A DNA stretch of 50,135 bases, from contig JAGCFN010000194.1 in the NCBI GenBank assembly GCA_017650085.1, positions 1-50,135 on the forward strand, read 5' to 3'. Below, piece by piece: positions 1 through 7,621 of this stretch. Position 1 is the first letter of the stretch. Every line of letters begins with the position of its first letter. The position numbers and the translations under genes were made by a program. The notes under the pieces were generated by a model. It was given only the letters and a program-made list of their open reading frames with translations, was not told the origin of the DNA and searched no databases. The DNA is from Bacteroidaceae bacterium. Lineage in GTDB: Bacteria > Bacteroidota > Bacteroidia > Bacteroidales > Bacteroidaceae.

Positions 1-2
1 AC

Positions 3-2297
3 ATGGACACTTATTGGAGCACCTACATGTATAAGGAGCGCGAGGAAAGTCAGTTCTTCGTTTCGCCATGCTGGGACTTCGACCTCGCATTCGACAATGA
101 CGCACGCATCTACCCCGTGAACGGCAGGAGCGACTGGGCTTTCCGTGGAGGCAGTTGTGCCGGCAACATGAGGTCTTTTGTCAATCGCGTTCTCAGTGAT
201 GGCGCGGCCGACCAGCAACTCAATCAACTTTGGAGAGACAACCGTAAGGAAGGCTTCCTCGACGAAAAGACACTCGTGGAATATGTGGACAGCATGGCCG
301 AGGCGATGGAGGCTTCTGCCAACCTCAACTTCATTCGTTGGCCGATTCTCAATTCCAAAGTTCACCAGAATGTCTCTGCCCTCGGTTCCTTCGATGCGGA
401 AGTGGATGTCTTGCGAAGCTACATCCCAGCGCGTTTGGCATGGATTGACAACTATCTCGGCTACGACCCGGGTTCGATGTATTCAGACTCCACTTACTAC
501 ATCTCCACTCCCGAGGAACTTATCCAGTTCAGCCAGGTTATCGCAGGAGGCGCGGCATACAGTAATGCTTACCTCGAGGCAGATATTGACATGGAGGGCT
601 ATAACAACCAGTTCCAGCCCATAGGCAGAAACACAAAGACATTCAGAGGTCTCTTCGACGGACAAGGCCATCGCATCAAGAACCTGCATGTCAGTGGAGG
701 CGATTTCTCTGGTCTGTTCGGAACCGTCAGTGGTGGCGCCAAGATTTGCAACCTTGTCCTCGACAGTACCTGCACCATTAACGGAGGCAATTATGTCGGT
801 CTGGTTGGCGGTTCAACCGGAGCCGGCACGGTTTCCTTCTCTTGTGTAGGCAACGAAGCGACTGTGACCGCAACAGGTGCCAATGCGGCTGGTATTATCG
901 GCTGCAATAAAGGCTCTACCTGCATCTTCTCGTTTGCGAACTGCTACAACACAGGAGACATTACCGGAAGCAGCGAGAGCGCAGCCATTTGCGGTTGGCT
1001 CGGAACGAACGGCACTATGGAGAACTGCTACAACATCGGCACGGTTACAGGTTACAACTACCGCAACGACTTCTATCGTGGCAGCGCAAATGCCTTGAAT
1101 TGCTTCAGCACTTCGACCACGCAAGTCAATCGCATCACGCTCGATGATGCCCAAAGCGGCAAACTTTGCTATCAACTTAATGGTGGCAAGACGATGGAGC
1201 CCGTCTGGTATCAGACACTTGGCCAGGACGCTTATCCCATCTTCGACGCCACACACCTTGTCGTCCTCAAAGCAGACGACGGAACATACTACAACATCAC
1301 AAACCTTGCTGGCGACGTCAATAGCAATGGCGTCATCGACGAGACCGACGCACTCTGGATAGCATCCTATCTGATAGGGGATGAACCGGAAGGCTTTGAG
1401 GTCCTCAATGCCGATGCTAATCTGGACAGTCATATCAATGTGGCAGATGTCGTGACGGTTCGTCGCATCCTCAACGAAGTTCCTTTGGGCACACAACCAC
1501 TCACGGCAACACTCTATTCGAGCAATGCATCTGTCAAGGCAGGAGGTACACGAAAGGTGACAGTTTGGGTGAATATGAGTCGGCCATCCACGGCTTATGA
1601 GGCTGATATCGTCCTTTCCGACGAATTGTCAATACAGGAAGGAAGTATTGCCTTTGCAACAAAACTCAACACGACTTCGCACATCACGAATATCCTTCCT
1701 AAAGGAAATGGCGCACACCTCATTGTCTATTCTCCCGAGAATGCGGACCTTGGAGCAACCAGCGGCACAGCTCTAACCTTTACCCTTGTCGGAGGGGATG
1801 AATTCAATGGCGGAACCTATCAGTTGCAAAATCAGCACTTTGTCACGGCAGATGGCGTTGTCAGCTCGCCTGAAGATGCAAACTACGAAGTTACTCTTGC
1901 CAAGACATACATCGCATCTCTCCAAATCGAACCTGATGACATCGAGATGATTGCAGGTAATGACACTGTCTTGACCGTCACAATCTTGCCCGAGACGGCT
2001 ACAGTAAAAACACTCAACTGGCTGACATCAGACGAAAGTATTGCAACTGTTTCGGATGGCATCATCTCTGCAATTTCTGCAGGAACAGTTACCATTACTG
2101 CCAAGACAACTGATGGCTCGAACAAGCAGGCATCGACAACAGTCTGTGTCTATCGCGACGAAGATGCTATTAGTGTTCCTGTTGCCGACCTCGAGGATGA
2201 AACAATCTATACCCTTAGCGGCACTCGTATCGACCGAATCACAAGGACAGGCATCTACATTGTGGGTGGCAAGAAACGACTGGTAAAGGTAAAGTAA
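3..2297 (+). CDS. C-terminal part of a secreted CotH-kinase-like / GLUG / dockerin-like / Big2 surface protein (5' partial)
   Basis: The reading frame is open at the left edge, so the true start lies outside the window. Visible domains in order are: the end of a CotH-kinase-like domain (about residues 1-155, with FFVSPCWDFDLAFDND), glycine-rich GLUG-type repeats (about 165-370), a dockerin-like pair of calcium-loop segments (about 436-492, DVNSNGVIDETDA and ADANLDSHINVADV), a cohesin-like or Ig-like beta domain (about 497-640), a bacterial Ig-like Big2 domain (about 645-725), and a short C-terminal tail (YTLSG...GIYIVGGKK) like those of six other proteins here. This is a cell-surface or secreted protein. 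CotH domains are protein kinases in spores, but in Bacteroidetes surface proteins their role is unknown, and the kinase core is mostly outside the window. A hairpin terminator follows. Confidence 0.8.
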   Translation: MDTYWSTYMYKEREESQFFVSPCWDFDLAFDNDARIYPVNGRSDWAFRGGSCAGNMRSFVNRVLSDGAADQQLNQLWRDNRKEGFLDEKTLVEYVDSMAEAMEASANLNFIRWPILNSKVHQNVSALGSFDAEVDVLRSYIPARLAWIDNYLGYDPGSMYSDSTYYISTPEELIQFSQVIAGGAAYSNAYLEADIDMEGYNNQFQPIGRNTKTFRGLFDGQGHRIKNLHVSGGDFSGLFGTVSGGAKICNLVLDSTCTINGGNYVGLVGGSTGAGTVSFSCVGNEATVTATGANAAGIIGCNKGSTCIFSFANCYNTGDITGSSESAAICGWLGTNGTMENCYNIGTVTGYNYRNDFYRGSANALNCFSTSTTQVNRITLDDAQSGKLCYQLNGGKTMEPVWYQTLGQDAYPIFDATHLVVLKADDGTYYNITNLAGDVNSNGVIDETDALWIASYLIGDEPEGFEVLNADANLDSHINVADVVTVRRILNEVPLGTQPLTATLYSSNASVKAGGTRKVTVWVNMSRPSTAYEADIVLSDELSIQEGSIAFATKLNTTSHITNILPKGNGAHLIVYSPENADLGATSGTALTFTLVGGDEFNGGTYQLQNQHFVTADGVVSSPEDANYEVTLAKTYIASLQIEPDDIEMIAGNDTVLTVTILPETATVKTLNWLTSDESIATVSDGIISAISAGTVTITAKTTDGSNKQASTTVCVYRDEDAISVPVADLEDETIYTLSGTRIDRITRTGIYIVGGKKRLVKVK

Positions 2298-2301
2298 AAG
2301 G

Positions 2302-2338
2302 TAAGAGGTAGTTAAGGTTTAGCTACCTCTTATTTTAT
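2302..2338 (+). terminator. Rho-independent terminator of the CotH-like gene
   Basis: A perfect 10-bp stem (TAAGAGGTAG at 2302-2311 with its complement at 2323-2332) is followed by a T-rich TTTTATT. The right arm overlaps the stop codon of the convergent GH27 gene, so the two transcription units share this 3' boundary. Confidence 0.75.
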
Positions 2339-4999
2339 TGCAACCTTTTTCCCGTTGCGAATGAAGATGCCTTTCCTGGCCTTGTTTTCTGCAACTTGCT
2401 GGCCGTTAAGATTGTATGTCTTGTTGTCTTTTCCCTTAGCCTGCACAGCCTTTATCCCGTCGTAGAAGTCGGGTAGGGCTTGGTAGAGGAGTTCGAAGTT
2501 GTCGAAACAACACCACTGGTCGCCTTTATAGGTATCGCATTTCAGGCCGAACTGAAGTGTGCCTTTTGCAGAAAGCGTGTATTCTATTTCGTTCGGATAG
2601 CATCCTTCTTCGAATCGAATACCTGCAGCACGCATGCTATGCGGATAGCCGTTTCGGTTATCAACTGAGCCGTATTGAGAAGCTTCGGGCCATGTTTCGG
2701 AGTACAGGGACTTTACTTTTACCTTCTTGTCGTTCACGTAAAGGTAAGCCAGAATGTTTTCTGTTCCAGCTCGATAAGCTGCTCCTCCGTCATTTCCTCC
2801 TGTTCGGAAGAAAGCATTGCACTTGACTGTATAGACGCCTGGCTTCATGCTGGCGAGTGTCTGGTACATGTCGAACGCCTTGTTGTATTCCTCGCCACAG
2901 CCATCTCTATAGGTTGGTTCTCCTTGCCAGCCTTCTTTGGTGGAGAAGTCGTGATTTGCCACGAAGATTGTCATATCGAAGTATTCGCCTTCTTTGGGTG
3001 CCGAGTTCGTGGATTTCAAGTAGCTTGTGACAGCCGTCATAAGGGTGCTGAGTGCGCTATTGGCTTGTTCCAGGGTGTTGGCTCTTGAGAGATTCCTGTC
3101 GCAACTCCTTATCTTTGATACGAAAGAGGTTAGGGCATTTGTTTCCAGGCTTGCTTCGACATTCCTTTCAGCGTATTTCCTCCAGAAGAGATATTCTTCG
3201 TAGACGGGTTTTATCTGTCCGATGGCGTTCTGGATATTCTTGGCTTCGGCGAGAAATGACTTTATTTGAGTGTCTGTGAGGCCTTCCCTTTTTGCCTTTC
3301 CCAACAGGGTTTCTATGTCTTGTCGCAACTTGTCGGTCAGTAAATCGCCTTGTTTCAGGACTTCCAGATGCTGGATCATTTCTTCGAGTTGGCGAGTCAG
3401 GATGGTCTTTTCGCCCACCTTTTCTATGGTGAGACAATCGATGTTGGGCATCCATCCGCTTTCGTTGTAGAGTTCGATTCTGTTGGAACCTGCTTGCAGA
3501 TGGAGGGTCATGTTGTATTCCTTGAATGTTATCCAATTGGTTGTCTGTGCTGTGAATGACCCTTTCTCTTCTCCGTTCAGTACGACATGGAATGGACGGC
3601 TATCTTGCGAAGCGACAGAGAAATGGGCAGTATAGTCGCCTTCTTCGCTCACGTAAACGTCTCTCCATTCCAACGAGTTGCTTCTGCGACCTCCCAACCA
3701 ACTGGCAAAAGCGCCTCCACTAGCAGCCGAGTTGGTTTCGTAGATGGCCGTTCCAAGCGATTGGTGGTTGTAGATTTCCTGATAGTCGTGCATGAAAGCG
3801 GTTTCCGCCTCGTAGATGTAGCGGTCCAGACGTTGCTCTGCTTCCAACTTGTAGATGCGAGTTCCATGTGGGGGAACGATGGCTGTGAGTGCTCCTTCCA
3901 TTTCGCCCAAGTCCTGATGCTCAAAGAGGTCGCGCACTTTCACTTTGCCTCCCAGATCGACTTCGCTGAAGCTCAGGCACATTTCCTCTTCCCTGTCGGA
4001 AGGGTTATAGAGCGCCACAGCCCTCGTTTTGCCGTGAAGGGTCAGGATGTCTTTTGCCAAGATGTAGGTCTCGCCGATTTGCTGAACCACATATGCCTGC
4101 AGTCCGAGCGGATCTTGGTTCAGGGCAATCAGTTCCTCGTTCTTCAGAAGAGCCAGGGGACGCTCTTTGATGGTTGCCATATTGCAGCCTATGAGTAGTG
4201 GGCTGGCCATGATACACCACATTCCAAAGTGCGTCTTGTCCTCTTCTTCGCTCATCGAACGTCCCACTTCGAGCATGTCCATATCGTTGTAACACCCGTC
4301 ATAACAGTAGGCCGACATGTAGAGGTTTTCCGCCAGAATGCCTTTCACGGAGGCCCATCCGTCGTATATGTCGCCAGTTGTGCGCCATGAAGTGGAGATG
4401 TCGTGACACCAAGTTCCCGGATATGCCCACCTGCAAAGGTTGTAGCGAACGTTTTTGCCTGTATTCACGATTGCGTTGTGGATGGCTGTATATTGCTCTT
4501 GTTCATTGAGGCCTGCATGGTTGCCGCCACAATAGTCGACCTTGATGAAGTCGAACTCCAGCTCCTTGAAGTAGAAGTCGGCATCCACCTGTTCGTATCC
4601 GTAGAAGCCCACATTCGTGTTTCGCGTGTCTCCATTGCTGATACTGCCGCAAGTGCAGTCTCCCGCATCACTGTAAATGCCTGCTTTCAAGCCTTTCGAG
4701 TGGATGTAGTCGCTTACGACCTTCAGTCCATTAGGAAAGCGTTGTGGATGGATTCGCACTTTTCCTGCGCTGGTACGGCCATATTGGAAACCGTCGTCGA
4801 TGTTGATATACTGGTACCCCACATCTTTCAGTCCTTGCGAGACCATCGCGTCGGCCTGGCCCTTGATGATGTCTTCCGAGATGTTGACCGAGAAGGTGTT
4901 CCACGAACTCCAGCCCATAGTTGGAGGCTCGACTTGTGCATTCATGCAGAGGACTGAACTGGTCAGGATTCCGACTGCTAAGAGGACTCTTTTCATCAT
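2330..4999 (-). CDS. Secreted GH27 alpha-galactosidase with CBM-like and C-terminal accessory domains
   Basis: Predicted to hydrolyse terminal alpha-galactosides (GH27). The 889-residue product has a signal peptide (MMKRVLLAVGILTSSVLCMNAQ), then the GH27 barrel from PPTMGWSSWNTF. The nucleophile is probably Asp155 in KVDYC and the acid/base Asp210 in RTTGD. A beta-sandwich domain follows to about residue 385, then a CBM35/CBM6-like module (about 393-525), a helical linker (about 535-665), a beta-sandwich module ending in WCCFDNFELLY (about 670-840), and the short C-terminal tail (YNLNGQQV...GIFIRNGKKVAIK). I chose the start at 4999 because it begins a clear signal peptide and lies just downstream of a full promoter (5046-5077). 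A longer in-frame ATG at 5155 lies upstream of that promoter and inside the repeat array. Its substrate specificity cannot be read from sequence alone. Confidence 0.93.
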   Translation of the reverse strand: MMKRVLLAVGILTSSVLCMNAQVEPPTMGWSSWNTFSVNISEDIIKGQADAMVSQGLKDVGYQYINIDDGFQYGRTSAGKVRIHPQRFPNGLKVVSDYIHSKGLKAGIYSDAGDCTCGSISNGDTRNTNVGFYGYEQVDADFYFKELEFDFIKVDYCGGNHAGLNEQEQYTAIHNAIVNTGKNVRYNLCRWAYPGTWCHDISTSWRTTGDIYDGWASVKGILAENLYMSAYCYDGCYNDMDMLEVGRSMSEEEDKTHFGMWCIMASPLLIGCNMATIKERPLALLKNEELIALNQDPLGLQAYVVQQIGETYILAKDILTLHGKTRAVALYNPSDREEEMCLSFSEVDLGGKVKVRDLFEHQDLGEMEGALTAIVPPHGTRIYKLEAEQRLDRYIYEAETAFMHDYQEIYNHQSLGTAIYETNSAASGGAFASWLGGRRSNSLEWRDVYVSEEGDYTAHFSVASQDSRPFHVVLNGEEKGSFTAQTTNWITFKEYNMTLHLQAGSNRIELYNESGWMPNIDCLTIEKVGEKTILTRQLEEMIQHLEVLKQGDLLTDKLRQDIETLLGKAKREGLTDTQIKSFLAEAKNIQNAIGQIKPVYEEYLFWRKYAERNVEASLETNALTSFVSKIRSCDRNLSRANTLEQANSALSTLMTAVTSYLKSTNSAPKEGEYFDMTIFVANHDFSTKEGWQGEPTYRDGCGEEYNKAFDMYQTLASMKPGVYTVKCNAFFRTGGNDGGAAYRAGTENILAYLYVNDKKVKVKSLYSETWPEASQYGSVDNRNGYPHSMRAAGIRFEEGCYPNEIEYTLSAKGTLQFGLKCDTYKGDQWCCFDNFELLYQALPDFYDGIKAVQAKGKDNKTYNLNGQQVAENKARKGIFIRNGKKVAIK

Positions 5000-5045
5000 T
5001 GTTTCTGTCAGTATTAGTAAGGTTGTTATTATCGCAATTATTCCG

Positions 5046-5077
5046 CAAAGATACGAAAAAACAAGCAATCGCCCAAA
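5046..5077 (-). promoter_or_regulatory. Bacteroidetes-type promoter for the GH27 gene
   Basis: On the minus strand TTTG (5077-5074) is followed after exactly 20 bp by TATCTTTG (5053-5046), matching the -33 TTTG / -7 TAnnTTTG consensus. It lies 47 bp upstream of the chosen ATG and supports that start. Confidence 0.7.
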
Positions 5078-5142
5078 TTTATCCGTGCTTTTTCGGAAAG
5101 AACCCTTGAAAGCTTTGAAACGAATCGAGCCAAGCGTCTTCT

Positions 5143-5298
5143 GCAGACATTCCACGTTACGATTGAAAACATCACGTTTGACGATTGCGATTTACTAGTG
5201 TGAAGTTTGCGATTTACTAGTGTGAAGTTTGCGATTTACTAGTGTGAAGTTTGACTTTTACTAGTGTGACGTTTGCCATCATCACTGCCGTCGTTTTG
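5143..5298 (+). repeat. 22-bp tandem repeat array 1 (ACTAGTGTGAAGTTTGC core)
   Basis: A strict 22-bp period runs across the divergent GH27/blaI spacer. A degenerate unit at about 5143-5164 and one at 5165-5186 have the form CACGTTTGACGATTGC. Three identical units at 5187-5208, 5209-5230 and 5231-5252 contain ACTAGTGTGAAGTTT. A variant follows at 5253-5274, then a terminal unit at 5275-5296 containing CACTGCCGTCGTTTTG (5283-5298). There are no unique spacers between units, so it is not a CRISPR array. The array sits between the two outward-facing promoters and overlaps neither. Confidence 0.9.
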
Positions 5299-5395
5299 TG
5301 GAGCCCCTAAGTGTTAACTACTAATAAATTGTCGACGTAAACTAAATAAATATGTTAAAAAGCGATGGGTCTTGTCTCTTTTTCCGCATCTTTTC

Positions 5396-5426
5396 TTTGG
5401 GGTAGGTCATAAACTCTGTTCCTTTG
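5396..5426 (+). promoter_or_regulatory. Probable promoter for the blaI/blaR1-like operon
   Basis: TTTG (5396-5399), 19 bp, then TTCCTTTG (5419-5426), one base off the TAnnTTTG consensus. It lies 20 bp upstream of the ATG at 5447. I could not identify a clear BlaI-type operator palindrome in the spacer. Confidence 0.5.
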
Positions 5427-5446
5427 CAGTAGAAAAACCCAAAATC

Positions 5447-5830
5447 ATGAACGAAAAGAAGACTTTGAAACCCCTCACTCGAGCAGAGATGGATGTGATG
5501 AACGTGCTTTGGGACGCCTCTCACGCCCTCACGATTAACGAGATAGTCGACGGCTATGCCGAGCCAAAACCTGCCTACACAACCGTCGCAACCTTCCTGA
5601 AAATCCTGGAAGCGAAGGGCTATGTGGAGCACAAGAAGAAGGAGGAGACGGGCCGAACCTTTTACTATTCGCCCATGCTCTCGCGCGAAAAATACATCGC
5701 CCATGTCGTGAACGATGTGAAAGACACGCTCTTCGGCAGCTCGGCCAAGAGTTTCTGCTCTTTTCTCATACAGAACGAGGAACTTACAGACGAGGAACTG
5801 AAAGAAATAATGGAGTTAATACAGAGTTAA
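5447..5830 (+). CDS. BlaI/MecI family transcriptional repressor
   Basis: A 127-residue winged-helix repressor. LTRAEMDVMNVLWDASHALTINEI and the following AYTTVATFLKILEAKGYVEHKK give the BlaI/MecI DNA-binding domain, and the C-terminal part (about 75-127) is the dimerisation region. In this family the repressor is cleaved or released on signalling by an M56 membrane protease, and the gene for such a protein begins one base after this stop codon. The start at 5447 fits the family N-terminus; an in-frame ATG at 5372 would place the promoter inside the gene. No beta-lactamase is nearby, so the regulated genes are unknown, and the repressor may mainly control its own operon. Confidence 0.9.
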   Translation: MNEKKTLKPLTRAEMDVMNVLWDASHALTINEIVDGYAEPKPAYTTVATFLKILEAKGYVEHKKKEETGRTFYYSPMLSREKYIAHVVNDVKDTLFGSSAKSFCSFLIQNEELTDEELKEIMELIQS

Positions 5831-5831
5831 T

Positions 5832-7520
5832 ATGTTCGCGTACATTATAAAGTCATCAATATTGCTGGCACTTCTTTACGGAAGTTTTGCCCTGCTGCTC
5901 AGTCGCGAGACCTTTCATCGATTCAACCGATTGGCTCTGCTGGGAGTGCTTGTAGCTTCGATGATATTGCCTGCAATACATCTTAAACTGAAGAAGCCCA
6001 GCTATCTCACCTATGAGGAAGTTGCAGTTCCGCATATCGAAATGGTTGCTGAGCCCGCTCAAAACATCGAGCAGAACATCACAACTCCTCAAACAATCCT
6101 GCCCGAAACAGAGGAGGCGGCACAAATTCCGACGTTTCGAATCGATATGATGCAGGTCGTTAAGTGCCTCTATTTCTTTGGCCTCATTGCTTCTCTTGTC
6201 ATCTTCTTCATGCAACTCTTCCGTCTGTTCAAGGAGATAAAAGGTGGTGTGCATACGATGGACGAACTGGACAACACGATAGTCATTCACGGAGGAAACT
6301 TCGCGCCATACAGTTTCCTACATTATATTATAATAAACGCTTCGGATTACGAGCACCTTCGCCAGCCCATCTTGGCTCACGAACAGGCTCACATCCGTCT
6401 CGGCCACACTTACGACCTCCTGCTTCTCGAAGCAGTAAAAGCCCTTCAATGGTTCAATCCCTTCGTCTATCTGCTTGGTCGCGACCTCAAGGCCGTGCAT
6501 GAATACGAAGCCGACAACGCCGTACTGAACTTTGGCATCGATGCAAAGACATATCAACTCTTACTCGTGACGAAAGCTGTGGGAGGCCGACTGCAGACGG
6601 TCTGCAACAACCTCAGTCACCATTCACTTAAGAAAAGAATCAAGATGATGCACAAAAACAATTCCAATCGCTGGTTGATGAGCAAAGGACTCGTCTTGCC
6701 GGCACTCATGGCACTTGCCATAGTTGCTTGGGCCAAACCCAAAGTCGAGGAGATAATCCCTGCGAACGAAACAATTTCATCTGCTGTCGAAGACATTAAT
6801 CAAGTACAAGATGACAAGCCCGTCACGGTGGCTGTGCCTGGAATGGGTCTCGTTATGACCGATGAGGTACATGGCTTCTCTGAAAAGAAAATGCTGAATG
6901 CCTTTATCCCCAAAGACAATGCAAAGGATTTTATCAAGAAGCATGGCCCTGCAATTTCAGTATTTTGGCTTAAGGGAACTTGGGTAGTGAAAGGAGACGA
7001 CTCATATATCGAGGAGCATCCCGACTGTCAGTATCCTTGGGCATTTCATACAAAGTATTACAAGGTGTTGCTTGATGGGAAGGAACTCGATGTCAACAAC
7101 TTGCCCGACTTGCCTGCTTCAGCCCTGAAGAAAGTTGAGATGCAGACAAAGTCCAATAGTGGAAAACTGACGGTCAGCCTTACCACGAAGCCAGTCCAGA
7201 TTCCTGCTGGCGTGAAGGGCAACATCAACCCAGAACTGACCATCTTGCTTACTGGCAAGCCTCCAAAGGATTGCGGCACAAAGAGTTCCATTTGGGAACG
7301 ACGAGGCAACTTCGACGGCTTCAGTTGGAAGAACTACACAATCTGTTCATGGAAGTGGGACGTGGATGACATCAGCGTGCACTTGAAAGAAGTCGCAATC
7401 CGCAAGGACCACAATGTTCGTATCAACGTCTGCAAGGGCGTTCCACAAGAACATATTGAACGCATCAAACGTATCATGAGCGAATGTGGCGTAACAAACT
7501 ACAGGTTTGTCAAACAATAA
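5832..7520 (+). CDS. BlaR1/MecR1-like M56 family membrane metallopeptidase (antirepressor)
   Basis: A 562-residue integral membrane peptidase, cotranscribed with the BlaI-type repressor (1-bp gap). The N-terminal half has membrane segments at about 8-50 and 110-132, then the zinc site HEQAH (183-187) with HEYEAD (223-228) as the probable third ligand, typical of M56. Another membrane segment lies near 290-305. The remaining ~250 residues are probably extracytoplasmic and show no penicillin-binding sensor motifs (no SxxK/KTG). They resemble none of the sensor domains I recognise and may be a different input domain. Known family role: sense an envelope signal and inactivate the repressor. The ligand here is unknown. 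Confidence 0.88.
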   Translation: MFAYIIKSSILLALLYGSFALLLSRETFHRFNRLALLGVLVASMILPAIHLKLKKPSYLTYEEVAVPHIEMVAEPAQNIEQNITTPQTILPETEEAAQIPTFRIDMMQVVKCLYFFGLIASLVIFFMQLFRLFKEIKGGVHTMDELDNTIVIHGGNFAPYSFLHYIIINASDYEHLRQPILAHEQAHIRLGHTYDLLLLEAVKALQWFNPFVYLLGRDLKAVHEYEADNAVLNFGIDAKTYQLLLVTKAVGGRLQTVCNNLSHHSLKKRIKMMHKNNSNRWLMSKGLVLPALMALAIVAWAKPKVEEIIPANETISSAVEDINQVQDDKPVTVAVPGMGLVMTDEVHGFSEKKMLNAFIPKDNAKDFIKKHGPAISVFWLKGTWVVKGDDSYIEEHPDCQYPWAFHTKYYKVLLDGKELDVNNLPDLPASALKKVEMQTKSNSGKLTVSLTTKPVQIPAGVKGNINPELTILLTGKPPKDCGTKSSIWERRGNFDGFSWKNYTICSWKWDVDDISVHLKEVAIRKDHNVRINVCKGVPQEHIERIKRIMSECGVTNYRFVKQ

Positions 7521-7561
7521 ATAAGTTTAAAGGCTAATTAATCAAGACGGAATTCCAAAGG

Positions 7562-7595
7562 CTCCGATGCGCTGTGATAGTGCGTCGGGGTTTTT
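7562..7595 (+). terminator. Terminator of the BlaI/M56 operon
   Basis: An 11-bp stem with wobble pairs (arms 7562-7572 and 7580-7590) and a 7-nt loop is followed by TTTTT. It lies 41 bp after the M56 stop codon and just before the 3' end of the convergent 7622-10594 gene. Confidence 0.7.
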
Positions 7596-7621
7596 GATGT
7601 TTGACCAACTCTGCCTATCTC

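Noticed and set aside
5000-5155. N-terminal extension of the GH27 protein from ATG 5155
   Set aside because: It spans a full promoter (5046-5077) and part of repeat array 1, and it buries the signal peptide 52 residues inside.
5143-5298. CRISPR array or BlaI operator cluster
   Set aside because: Units are contiguous without unique spacers and no cas genes are present. TACTAGTG recalls BlaI half-sites, but equivalent arrays elsewhere have other cores and no BlaI gene nearby.
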